64,000 nt of DNA from Boesenbergia rotunda (lineage: Eukaryota; Streptophyta; Magnoliopsida; Zingiberales; Zingiberaceae). Below, in pieces: positions 19,024 through 29,843 of the stretch (position 1 is its first letter; every line of letters starts with the position of its first letter). The notes below the pieces were generated by a model, which saw nothing but the letters and a program-made list of their open reading frames with translations, did not search any database and was not told the origin of the DNA. The DNA lies in assembly GCA_024364735.1 (NCBI GenBank), contig JAGFNQ010005198.1, positions 734,802 to 798,801 on the forward strand, written 5' to 3'. The position numbers were made by a program, and so were the translations under genes.

Positions 19024-21914
19024 TGATGGACCCGAAATGACTGTCACGAATGTGGGTCTTGTCACGAATGTGGATCCATCAGAATTTAGAAATTTATAAA
19101 GTGATGGAAACCCTTTTACAATCAAAAATATGAAAATGTAATATAGGGGCCACAGGTCGTATTTTTCCAAGGGCTAGTTCAAGTTGTTCGGTTTGTGCTC
19201 GAGTGAATGTGTCGTCAATGTTTTTGGGTTTCAAATTAAATCTTGGGTTTTTGGTTTCAAATAGACAAGAAAAATGCAAGGGAAAGACAATAACAAGAAA
19301 TGGAAACTTGATACTCAATATGAAACAAACTAAGAAATGAACTAATCACATCACTTGGAGAACAAAGCTATTAATGAAATTAAATGCATGAATAAGGAAA
19401 TGAAATTCAGAATTTAATGCATCAATATAAGCATGAGCTTATTACAGGATTGAAATGCATGAATTCTCAAACTAAACTTGATACCAAGAGAAAGGAATTC
19501 TTGTGCCGAAAGCTGCTGTAAAAAAAAATGAACTAATTACACCAAATGCAGTCTTGAATGATAGCTTGGTACAAGAAAAGCAGCATTACTCTACATGTGA
19601 AACTACTGATGCAACAAACTTGGCTTTGAAAAACTAATTGAATGCAAAATTCAGACTTAACTATTGCAGAAATGATTTTTCAAGAATTTAAGAATGAAAG
19701 TGCAGAAATGTAAATCAATTCAAACTCATAGCAGGTAAACACAACAAATGAGATCAAGTGCTCGAAATGGCTGCAAGAATGATACACTAAATCTGCAGGA
19801 ATTATCTAGCTAATTCAGAAACAACCAATTGAAGGACAAAGTTCATGTAATTCAGAATCTGATCATGAAAATGCTGTAATAAAATGAATGCAGAATGAAA
19901 GTTCGAATGCAAGCATTAAGTAGCATTAATGAGAACTGAAACTCATACACCCAGCTGCCAAAATTCACAACTAACACTCAATTCAGAAATTTAATGGAAT
20001 GATTGCAGAAATTCAGCTTAAATTGCCATAAAGCAGATGGAAATTCTGAAAGGCTGATCGATTAAGCCTGGGGAACAAGCTATCAGTTAAGAAATCTTCA
20101 AGCGTGAATGGAGAACTTCAATCCAAAATCTGAACAATTAGTTCAAACTAGATGCAAAGGTGAAAATGCAGGAAAACAGAAACCGTATGCAGAATGGCAG
20201 AAATGCAGACTGAATTTCAGAGCATGGAAGAAATACTACAGGGATAAAAGCAATATCTAATGCAAAACAATAGAACAAGTTGAATTAAGAAGAACTAGTG
20301 TATACTTGAGTCAAATTCTAGAAACTACAAGCTGAAAATTCAGAAATGAACCTAGTTGCAGAAATTGAGATTGAATGGCAGATATGAAATCGATACACTA
20401 CAAGCTGATGTTCAAAATCTGAAATCAATTGCTATTAGAAGTAAACGAATTGCAATGCAAGTTCTGGAGATAAACTACATCTAGCTTAATACAAAACTCA
20501 GAAGTACTGAAAGAAGTGAAACTGAAATGAAGCAGGGAATAAAACTGATATACAGCAGGAAGAAAAAAAACTAGAATGCAGCAACAATCTGGCACACAAG
20601 CAATGAAATATGAATCAAACTGAAACCTAATCGAATTGCTCACTATCAGGCTTATATCTAGTGCTATTACAGCATTGAAACTAATTGAAACAGAACCAAT
20701 CTGAAAACTAAACTTAATAAGCTGGAAATTTCAGAAACAGGGAGAAATCTGATACGCAGCTACAACAAATTTGATACGCAAGCAAAACAATAGGAAATAA
20801 ATTGAATTCAAATCCAAATGTTCACTGATTGAATTCACTAGCTAATTACTTGCAAAATTAAAGCCTAACTGAAAACAAAACAATTCAGAAAAGGAATTTA
20901 CAGCTACTGATACGAGACAGAACAGAATTGAAATTACAGCAATGAAATTACAGCTATAACATAAAGAAAAGCAGTAAAAACTAAGCCTCGATCCTTCCTT
21001 GATTCAAAACCACCTTGTTCGTCACGCAAGGGCAAGCCAAGAACCCCTTAAACTCGCAAATCGATGGAAAATCGCTCCAACTTCAGATCTGATCGCAGAA
21101 TCGCGCACAGCTGCAAATCAGTGATTAAATCTCCGTTGAAAGCTCTTCCAAGGATTCAGATCTTGCTCCAAGGTTGTGATCGAGTCGGCCATGCCTCTGA
21201 TGGAAGAAATTTGAAGGAAAACGATGCCAAATTCAAAGAGAACGAGCTGAAGAACAAGAGGGAGAAGTGAGGTCGCGACGCCGAGATCTGCCGAGGGAAT
21301 TTTCAATTTAAACTTAACCCATTTAATTTGAACGGCTGAGATTAATCCCGGTTCATCCAACGGTGGATCCTCGTCCGATTTGATTCAAAATTTCCAGATC
21401 TTGATCAGAGGTCAGGATCATCCTTGTAGTAGCTCGGATCTGCCAGATCTGTAGCGGATGGCTCAGATCACCTTGGACTTTGAATGGACGGTTTAGATCT
21501 CTCTAATCATGATCCAACGGTCAAATGATCTCCGATTGAGCTGAAATCTTCAGATCTTGATCTGATCACTTGATTAGACTTAACCCCAGTTCGGATTGAT
21601 CAAAAGTTCTCAGATGGTCTAGATCTAACCGTTCTTGCATCGGACGGTCCAAATGAATCGGAGCTTGATTACTTGATCCAGTCCACTTTTGACTCAACTT
21701 TGACCCAACATGACCTAGGTCCATAAGCCTTCCAAGCCTACAAGAGTAGATCAAAAATTTAGTGACAAATCAACTCAAATATAACCAAATTTGCAATTAA
21801 GTCCAAAAAGGGTATAAATCATAAAACCTAGGGCAAATCCACAATTACACAAGTAAAATATGGGTCAAACACCGATTTAAGCATATAAAATGATCAATAA
21901 AATGACGCTTATCA
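19024..21914 (-). repeat. 3' LTR of Z
   Basis: On the plus strand it starts TGATGGACCCGAAATGAC and ends GACGCTTATCA. The outer tip carries a 14-bp direct repeat TGTCACGAATGTGG (19042, 19060) inside a TGATGGA/TCCATCA inverted repeat (19024-19030, 19075-19081). A GATC-rich block lies at ~21280-21690. Confidence 0.95.
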
Positions 21915-21952
21915 ACTCCCCCACACTTAAGCTTGAGCGTCTCGCGAAAAGT
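21915..21952 (-). other. Terminal polypurine tract module of Z
   Basis: Plus-strand ACTCCCCCACACTTAAGC abuts the LTR end; in sense it reads AAGTGTGGGGGAGT then the LTR. It is followed on plus by GTCTCGCGAAAA, a motif repeated with the internal copies and in X and Y. Confidence 0.85.
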
Positions 21953-23576
21953 ACTAAACATGTATCCCCTAGTTCATTTCCAAACATAAGTAGAAGCAAT
22001 TGAAAAGAAATTACCTAGGGTTGTCAACTCTCAAAAATCTAAACTCTATAGACTAATATCTTGTCCTTAAATCAACAACTTAACAAATTCAACCTTCATG
22101 ATTCATTAAGATGAATTTCACTCTCTAAACCTCTCAAGGGAAGCTTTTGGTGGCTCTCCTCCTAAGTGCTAAATACGTGATGAAAATGGAGCTCACTCAT
22201 ACACACATGCTTCTTGTACTACCATAAACTTGCTTATTATCTACTCTCTACCATTATCCAAGATTAGAACCAATCATCTATAAAAGCTTATTCAAAAGTG
22301 GAAGAAATAGAAGATGGTAAAAAATGAAATGAAAGACATGAGAATAGCAAATTTGATGGAATGGAAGACTTGAATGCTTAAGAATATTCTTGATGCCCTG
22401 TAGCCCTCTTTTCAGTCCATATAATGAAGTCCAAAGTGGGATGGAATGAGTCTTTGCAATGTCCTTCAAAAATCTTATGAAAAGAATTCAATAAATCCTT
22501 TGTGCCAACTTTCCCTCTTGCGTGCCAATCTTGTTCTTCTCTTTTCTTTTCTGATTTTTTCTTTTCTTGTCCTTTCTCTCTAGTAAATTCAAAATGTAAA
22601 TGAGCAGGTCTTCAATTCGGATGAACTTATCTTCACTAACTCATGGTGCCAAGACTTCAATTGGATGCCACTTGCTTCTTTGTTTCTTTGTTTTTCCAAC
22701 TGTTTTTTTTTCTGTTTTTTTTCTGTTCAGGCTGCGTACATACTGATTATTCTGCATCTTCTCCTTATTCATTCATGGTGTGATCAGCTTCCAAACTTCT
22801 CCCAGATCTAGAGCCCTCAAGTGAAACCAACCTCAAAATTCTGTTTTTTTTCTCTGTTTTCCAACTGTTTTTTTCTGTTTTTTTTCTGTTCATCTCCAAG
22901 GCAATTCAATTCAGATCCCGAAACATCAAACTCTTCATCCTTACAATTTTCTGATTTCTTATTCAGCTCAGATTATTCAGATTCTCAGATTATCTTCTTC
23001 CACTAAATGGCTTGATACTTTGCTTCCTTTGTGTGTTTTTTTTTCTTTTTTTTTCTGCTCATTTCTTTTCCACTTGGCCTCAGTTTTCTTCTTCTTCACT
23101 GAATTCAGCAACCATTGACTGCAATTAAGCTCCTAAAAGAGTGGCCGAAACAATTTCATAGCAAACTTTTCTCTTTGGCACAAAATTCCTGATTTTTCCT
23201 TTACACAGATATTTTTTTTTCCTCACTTGTTTCCACCTTGTTCGGATTTCTGCACACCATTTCCTGCCTCAAGTCAAACTTTACAACTCATTCCAACCCT
23301 CAGCAAAGTGTTGCCAATTTAAAACTTCCATAATTCCTACTTCCCAAGTGCTACAAACTCCATTGCTTTCAAACTCTCTTCCATGGCACAATTTTTCTGT
23401 TTTTTTTTTCGTGTGCCATTTCTTTCTAATTGAGATTTCTTTAGATCCAATTCACCTCCAATTCACAACTGAATCCCCATTTATCTTGATACCAAGTTCC
23501 ACTCAATTGGGTATCTTTTGGCTTCAACTCAAAAATGAAATGCACTTTTTTTTTATATGTTTCCATCACACTAGCC

Positions 23577-23616
23577 ACTCCCCCACACTTAATCTTTTGT
23601 CCGTCTCGGGCAAAAT
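23577..23616 (-). other. Internal polypurine module of Z
   Basis: Repeats the terminal module: ACTCCCCCACACTTAATC followed by GTCTCGGGCAAAA. Equivalent copies exist in X (49860) and Y (61642). It could act as a second plus-strand origin. Confidence 0.7.
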
Positions 23617-24124
23617 AACATCAAAGAACATCTCCAAACAAACAAGTCCCTAGAAAGCATGGTTAGGAATAGGAAATAAGGAAAGAAAATAGAATGAACA
23701 TGATTTTTGCCAAAAATTGACATGGAAAGGTAAACAAATTTATTAGCCTCTATAGAAGTGATCTAAACATTGAAATATGATTTTGAAAGAACCTAAGCAA
23801 GTTCTAGAGTACAATCACATGTATGTTTCACAAAAATAAGGCTAACCCTCACTAGGTAAAAATTATTCATCTCAAGTCCTCAATCAAGCATCCATGGCCA
23901 AGTAGTACTCAAGCATCCAAGATTTCATCCATGAGCTCAAATCCTAAGTTTTAACAACCAAATTTAATTTGTTTTCAAAAGACTCTAAAATGCTATGAAA
24001 ATAACCTAAAGGGATACATTTATTCCTATTAATCAAGGAAAAGTGCCAAAAGACATAAAATAGCATTTTTAATGCCTATTTATTAATTCTACTCTACTCA
24101 TGCATTTATTAGCAAGAATTCATT

Positions 24125-26266
24125 TCAAAAGAAAATTCTACTTCTAGCAAGCATAAAGAGGAAAACGGCTATGAAAGAAAATGCAAGAAAAAGTAAACTC
24201 CCTTTTATTTCTGGCGGTCGGAGTCTATCAAGGAATAATCTCCATCTTGGTAGGGGAGGAGTAGGAGTAGCTGAAACAATTTCCTTCATTTGCTCAATTT
24301 TATTTTGCATCACTCCCCCACACTTATTCTTCGCAGTAAACTGTCCAGGTGGCCGAAGGTGATTTAAGTGCAATAGCCACTTCAGAGGTGGAGTTCTATA
24401 AGTTAAAGCAAGATCATCTCCTCCCTCATTATTCTTTTTGGAAAATCTTCCAGGAGGTCGGAGACTGTTTAGGTGGAGTACCCATTCCAGTAGTCTTCTG
24501 GACCCTGCAAAACCATGTAAGACCTCCCTCAAGCGTGCAGGGTAAGAAAAAAGTGCAATATCATCAATCTTTACATAAAATGTATCTAAAAATGCATCGC
24601 ATCCAATAAAATCAATTTTGGGTACCTCAGTAAATTTTTCACAAGCAGTTTCTACATAAGATATATCAAGAAATGTTTCACAGTTAATAAAATCAATCTC
24701 GGGTACCTCTAGAAGTTTTTCACACTCAATTTCAGCATAAGAAATAGTAAGAGATTCTTCACAATAAACAACTTCAATTTCAGGTTCTTCTAAAAATTTT
24801 TCACAATTAGAATCCATCAAAGGTATATCAAGAAATGTTTCATAACCAATAAAATCAATCTCAGGTACCTCCATAAGTATTTCACACTCAATTTCAGCAT
24901 AAGAAATAGCAAGAGATTCTTCACAATAAACAACTTCAATTTCAGGTTCTTCTAAAAATTTTCCACTATCAGCATAATATGTATCAAGAATATCATCATA
25001 ACAAACAACATCAATTATAGGTTCCTCTAAAATTTGTTCGCAACCCATATCTACAAGAGATGTATCAAGTAATGCATTACAATCAAGGAAATCAATTTTG
25101 GGTACCTCTATTGGGTTTGCACAAGTAAATTCTACACAAGGTATATCAATAAATTCATCATAACCAATAAAGTTAGCATTAGGTACCTCGCTGCATTTTT
25201 CTGAACAAAGAGGAGAAATACTTACCTGAGCTTGCTGGAGAATACCTGAAGGTTCTATAATAGTAGATGTATCCGTGGCCTCCTCCTGGTCAAGTTCATG
25301 CTCCTCTTCAGCCTCAGGCTCTGGTGGACACTCAACTGGAATAAGTGATCCTTGGGTGCTTGCTTTCACCATGCAAGTCCCTACACTTTCTGGTTCATCT
25401 TCTGAATCTTCTAATGTACCAGTAAATTGTGGTGGTCCCTGGGGCTTAGTGCAATCCCCTACACCTATGGAATCATCTCCTATGCATTCTTCTTCTGTAA
25501 TATCTGCAACAACAGTATTAGAAAAATTAGGACCATCAATAATACTATCATCACAAAATAAAAGTCTAGAATGGTCCTGTGGAGCTTCAATTTCTTCTTC
25601 TTGAGCTGAAAAGTTTAGAAATGGATTTTGAGTAGGAATCTCCGGAGGAATACATGCTATAGGCGCCCTGATTTTAATGATTTCTTCTTCTTCTTCTTCC
25701 AAAATTCTAAAATCACTTGAAGAAGGACTTGACCATTCGCTAGGGTCACCTTGAACTGATATAAAATCAACTCCGGGGCTCTCAGAATTAAGAGTATTTT
25801 GAGAATATAACTGTTCTGATCTTTGGGCTTTTATCTGATTCCATTGATCTACCAATTTTGCAAGGCGTTGTTGTTGTTGAAAATTTTGTTGTTGTTGTTG
25901 ATGTTGTTGTTGGAGGACTTGTTGCAACATCTCTTTCATCCGTTGTTGTAGAGCCTCATCCCAATCAGGATCATCATTTCCAAAGCCTCCTTGATTAAAC
26001 TGCTGAAAATTGGGTTGATAGCAAGGATGATGTGGCTGGAAATTATTGTTTTGAAAATTCTGATCATAGGGCTGTAAATGTTGAATAGGTTGTTGAAAAT
26101 TCTGTATGGGTGGCTGCCCATGCTGAATTTGTGGCTGGAAATTTGATTGATTTTGCCGAAAATTTTGGAAAGGTTGAAAAAACTGGTTTGGTTGCTGAAA
26201 TTGATCATTTGGGTGCTGAAAATTCTGGAATTGCGGACACGGCTGCTGGTAAGTAAATGAGAACAT
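24125..26266 (-). CDS. Chimeric Z protein: Q/N-rich gag-tail, acidic region, eight 27-residue repeats, RPP modules, C-terminal hydrophobic helix
   Basis: Intact 713-codon ORF; ATG at 26264-26266 is preceded in frame by TGA seven codons upstream, so the start is firm. Residues 1-~150 are Gln/Asn/Phe-rich and resemble the gag C-terminal region of X (GGFGN; MLQQVLQQQ compared with MFQQMMQQQ). Residues ~165-350 are acidic and include GVGDCTKPQG (268-277), a motif also in the X and Y polyproteins. Residues ~358-569 hold eight degenerate repeats of about 27 residues, consensus CEKF-EVPEIDFIG(C/Y)-FLD-YVE. Residues ~574-685 hold three modules ending LRPPG, LRPPG and LRPP (W-LHLN-LRPP). Residues ~690-707 are a hydrophobic segment (LLFLAFSFIAVFLFML), so a tail anchor is possible. 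No enzymatic motif is visible. I do not recognise the repeat part as a known family. Placement before the polypurine tract recalls the extra 3' ORF of Athila elements; no function is claimed. Confidence 0.85.
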   Translation of the reverse strand: MFSFTYQQPCPQFQNFQHPNDQFQQPNQFFQPFQNFRQNQSNFQPQIQHGQPPIQNFQQPIQHLQPYDQNFQNNNFQPHHPCYQPNFQQFNQGGFGNDDPDWDEALQQRMKEMLQQVLQQQHQQQQQNFQQQQRLAKLVDQWNQIKAQRSEQLYSQNTLNSESPGVDFISVQGDPSEWSSPSSSDFRILEEEEEEIIKIRAPIACIPPEIPTQNPFLNFSAQEEEIEAPQDHSRLLFCDDSIIDGPNFSNTVVADITEEECIGDDSIGVGDCTKPQGPPQFTGTLEDSEDEPESVGTCMVKASTQGSLIPVECPPEPEAEEEHELDQEEATDTSTIIEPSGILQQAQVSISPLCSEKCSEVPNANFIGYDEFIDIPCVEFTCANPIEVPKIDFLDCNALLDTSLVDMGCEQILEEPIIDVVCYDDILDTYYADSGKFLEEPEIEVVYCEESLAISYAEIECEILMEVPEIDFIGYETFLDIPLMDSNCEKFLEEPEIEVVYCEESLTISYAEIECEKLLEVPEIDFINCETFLDISYVETACEKFTEVPKIDFIGCDAFLDTFYVKIDDIALFSYPARLREVLHGFAGSRRLLEWVLHLNSLRPPGRFSKKNNEGGDDLALTYRTPPLKWLLHLNHLRPPGQFTAKNKCGGVMQNKIEQMKEIVSATPTPPLPRWRLFLDRLRPPEIKGSLLFLAFSFIAVFLFMLARSRIFF
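24560..25195 (-). repeat. ~81-bp coding tandem repeats in the Z ORF
   Basis: Eight units of about 81 bp encode the ~27-residue repeats. Two pairs form a recent higher-order duplication: residues ~440-480 and ~494-534 are almost identical (EPEIEVVYCEESL then ISYAEIECE). Confidence 0.85.
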
Positions 26267-26404
26267 TCTGAACTGGCAGTCCTGTCACAAAATAAACAAG
26301 AAAAATGGCAGTACCCGTATACAAAAGATAAAACACAAGAATATAGAATCAAATGATATGCCCATAAGCAAACAAGCAAAAATCAAACAACTCAACTAGT
26401 ATGT

Positions 26405-26422
26405 TCCCCGGCAACGGCGCCA
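26405..26422 (-). other. Primer-binding site of Z (tRNA-Asp)
   Basis: In sense, TGGCGCCGTTGCCGGGGA lies six bases after the 5' LTR. It is complementary to the 3' end of plant tRNA-Asp(GTC) including CCA. This primer is characteristic of Tat/Athila Gypsy elements and fixes Z on the minus strand. Confidence 0.92.
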
Positions 26423-26428
26423 AAAATT

Positions 26429-29318
26429 TGATGGACCCGAAATGACTGTCACGAATGTGGGTCTTGTCACGAATGTGGATCCATCAGAATTTAGAAATTT
26501 ATAAAGTGCTGGAAACCCTTTTACAATCAAAAATATGAAAATGTAATATAGGGGCCACAGGTCGTATTTTTCCAAGGGCTAGTTCAAGTTGTTCGGTTTG
26601 TGCTCGAGTGAATGTGTCGTCAATGTTTTTAGGTTTCAAATTAAATCTTGGGTTTTTGGTTTCAAATAGACAAGAAAAATGCAAGGGAAAGACAATAACA
26701 AGAAATGGAAACTTGATACTCAATATGAAACAAACTAAGAAATGAACTAATCACATCACTTGGAGAACAAAGCTATTAATGAAATTAAATGCATGAATAA
26801 GGAAATGAAATTCAGAATTTAATGCATCAATATAAGCATGAGCTTATTACAGGATTGAAATGCATGAATTCTCAAACTAAACTTGATACCAAGAGAAAGG
26901 AATTCTTGTGCCGAAAGCTGCTGTAAAAAAAAATGAACTAATTACACCAAATGCAGTCTTGAATGATAGCTTGGTACAAGAAAAGCAGCATTACTCTACA
27001 TGTGAAACTACTGAAGCAACAAACTTGGCTTTGAAAAACTAATTGAATGCAAAATTCAGACTTAACTATTGTAGAAATGATTTTTCAAGAATTTAAGAAT
27101 GAAAGTGCAGAAATGTAAATCAATTCAAACTCATAGCAGGTAAACACAACAAATGAGATCAAGTGCTCGAAATGGCTGCAAGAATGATACACTAAATCTG
27201 CAGGAATTATCTAGCTAATTCAGAAACAACCAATTGAAGGACAAAGTTCATGTAATTCAGAATCTGATCATGAAAATGCTGTAATAAAATGAATGCAGAA
27301 TGAAAGTTCGAATGCAAGCATTAAGTAGCATTAATGAGAACTGAAACTCATACACCCAGCTGCCAAAATTCACAACTAACACTCAATTCAGAAATTTAAT
27401 GGAATGATTGCAGAAATTCAGCTTAAATTGCCATAAAGCAGATGGAAATTCTGAAAGGCTGATCGATTAAGCCTGGGGAACAAGCTATCAGTTAAGAAAT
27501 CTTCAAGCGTGAATGGAGAACTTCAATCCAAAATCTGAACAATTAGTTCAAACTAGATGCAAAGGTGAAAATGCAGGAAAACAGAAACCGTATGCAGAAT
27601 GGCAGAAATGCAGACTGAATTTCAGAGCATGGAAGAAATACTACAGGGATAAAAGCAATATCTAATGCAAAACAATAGAACAAGTTGAATTAAGAAGAAC
27701 TAGTGTATACTTGAGTCAAATTCTAGAAACTACAAGCTGAAAATTCAGAAATGAACCTAGTTGCAGAAATTGAGATTGAATGGCAGATATGAAATCGATA
27801 CACTACAAGCTGATGTTCAAAATCTGAAATCAATTGCTATTAGAAGTAAACGAATTGCAATGCAAGTTCTGGAGATAAACTACATCTAGCTTAATACAAA
27901 ACTCAGAAGTACTCAAAGAAGTGAAACTGAAATGAAGCAGGGAATAAAACTGATATACAGCAGGAAGAAAAAAAACTAGAATGCAGCAAAATCTGGCACA
28001 CAAGCAATGAAATATGAATCAAACTGAAACCTAATCGAATTGCTCACTATCAGGCTTATATCTAGTGCTATTACAGCATTGAAACTAATTGAAACAGAAC
28101 CAATCTGAAAACTAAACTTAATAAGCTGGAAATTTCAGAAACAGGGAGAAATCTGATACGCCGCTACAACAAATTTGATACGCAAGCAAAACAATAGGAA
28201 ATAAATTGAATTCAAATCCAAATGTTCACTGATTGAATTCACTAGCTAATTACTTGCAAAATTAAAGCCTAACTGAAAACAAAACAATTCAGAAAAGGAA
28301 TTTACAGCTACTGATACGAGACAGAACAGAATTGAAATTACAGCAATGAAATTACAGCTATAACATAAAGAAAAGCAGTAAAAACTAAGCCTCGATCCTT
28401 CCTTGATTCAAAACCACCTTGTTCGTCACGCAAGGGCAAGCCAAGAACCCCTTAAACTCGCAAATCGATGGAAAATCGCTCCAACTTCAGATCTGATCGC
28501 AGAATCGCGCACAGCTGCAAATCAGTGATTAAATCTCCGTTGAAAGCTCTTCCAAGGATTCAGATCTTGCTCCAAGGTTGTGATCGAGTCGGCCACGCCT
28601 CTGATGGAAGAAATTTGAAGGAAAACGATGCCAAATTCAAAGAGAACGAGCTGAAGAACGAGAGGGAGAAGTGAGGTCGCGACGCCGAGATCTGCCGAGG
28701 GAATTTTCAATTTAAAATTAACCCATTTAATTTGAACGGCTGAGATTAATCCCGGTTCATCCAACGGTGGATCCTCGTCCGATTTGATTCAAAATTTCCA
28801 GATCTTGATCAGAGGTCAGGATCATCCTTGTGGTAGCTCGAATCTGCCAGATCTGTAGCGGATGGCTCAGATCACCTTGGACTTTGAATGGACGGTTTAG
28901 ATCTCTCTAATCATGATCCAACGATCAAATGATCTCCGATTGAGCTAAAATCTTCAGATCTTGATCTGATCACTTGATTAGACTTAACCCCAGTTCGGAT
29001 TGATCAAAAGTTCTCAGATGGTCTAGATCTAACCGTTCTTGCATCGGACGGTCCAAATGAATCGGAGCTTGATTACTTGATCCAGTCCACTTTTGACTCA
29101 ACTTTGACCCAACATGACCTAGGTCCATAAGCCTTCCAAGCCTACAAGAGTAGATCAAAAATTTAGTGACAAATCAACTCAAATATAACCAAATTTGCAA
29201 TTAAGTCCAAAAAGGGTATAAATCATAAAACCTAGGGCAAATCCACAATTACACAAGTAAAATATGGGTCAAACACCGATTTAAGCATATAAAATGATCA
29301 ATAAAATGACGCTTATCA
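26429..29318 (-). repeat. 5' LTR of Z
   Basis: Nearly identical to 19024-21914, from TGATGGACCC to GCTTATCA on the plus strand. Visible differences include A/C near 26510 and C/G near 27914 (counterparts ~19102 and ~20507) and one deleted base near 27988. Confidence 0.95.
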
Positions 29319-29843
29319 GTGCCCCCTTCAACACAAGCGCCCTATAACGGACTATATAAAAGGGCATCGACCCCTCATCTCAGAACAACATTCCAAGATC
29401 ATTTTTGAGCATTCCAAATGGAAGAAAAGCGCTAACCACGAAGCTCTGTGACCAAGGAAGCTCCGGGAGGAAGTGCGCGGCACTTCGGAGTTCCAGATCG
29501 GCCGAGTCTTCAGACACTTTTGTTTGGTTCGATTTACTTTCCGCATTTCATTTCAGTACTTTTTGATAATAAATCATGCACTATAAGATGGGTTTCTTCG
29601 CCTCCGAAATGCCCGAAAAGGAGACCATTAGTGGATGGGTGTTTCCCGTGCTTAGGCATTGGACGTACTGACCCTGGGAGGTTGGGAACCAAGTAAAAAA
29701 TCCCATGTGCAATCTGTTATTTGTTCGTTCTTTCTATTTTCCACTGCTACTAACTCTATGACTAGAATGAATATTTGAAAGTTTCCGAATGTTTTTACGA
29801 GTCGATATTCACCCCCCCTCTATCGATGGCACCGTTCCCCACA
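29319..29843 (+). repeat. 3' LTR of W, second part
   Basis: Resumes with the duplicated target GTGCC and CCCTTCAACAC, continues through TATATAAA (29353-29360) and ends TTCCCCACA at 29843. It matches 13205-13728 of the 5' LTR. Confidence 0.9.

Larger units (their letters stand above)
21915..24124 (-). other. Z internal 3' non-coding segment bounded by polypurine modules
   Basis: About 2.2 kb with no supportable ORF. On the plus strand it is T-rich (many TTTTCTG and TTCAG words), opposite in purine bias to the adjoining LTR. It is bracketed by the terminal polypurine module at 21915 and an internal copy at 23577; a third, shorter copy lies inside the ORF at 24312. Confidence 0.7.
19024..29318 (-). 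mobile_element. Element Z: complete, young, non-autonomous Athila-type LTR retrotransposon
   Basis: Bounded by the 5-bp target duplication GTGCC (19019-19023 and 29319-29323) and TG...CA ends; inserted in the 3' LTR of W. Sense is minus: 5' LTR 29318-26429, tRNA-Asp primer site, one 713-codon ORF, a 2.2-kb non-coding segment, polypurine tract, 3' LTR 21914-19024. The LTRs (2890 and 2891 bp) differ by roughly 13 substitutions and one 1-bp indel by eye, about 0.5%, so the insertion is recent. No protease, RT, RNase H or integrase is encoded. LTR ends, polypurine module and ORF motifs link it to X and Y further right. Confidence 0.95.
12355..29843 (+). mobile_element. Element W: non-autonomous Sirevirus-like LTR retrotransposon with a nested element
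   Basis: LTRs at 12355-13728 and 18161-29843 (the latter split by Z) end in CCCCACA; the complete copy starts TGTTGGTGCAAG. Between them lie a degenerate tRNA-iMet primer site (13731-13742), a gag-like ORF with two CCHC knuckles and an acidic tail (13832-14797), 3.3 kb of non-coding AT-rich DNA with repeated GGGGGAG tracts, and a terminal polypurine tract AAAAGGGGGGAT (18149-18160). There is no protease, RT or integrase, so it depended on enzymes from another element. Several internal polypurine tracts and CCHC gag are known Sirevirus traits; assignment to that lineage is an inference. Confidence 0.8.
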
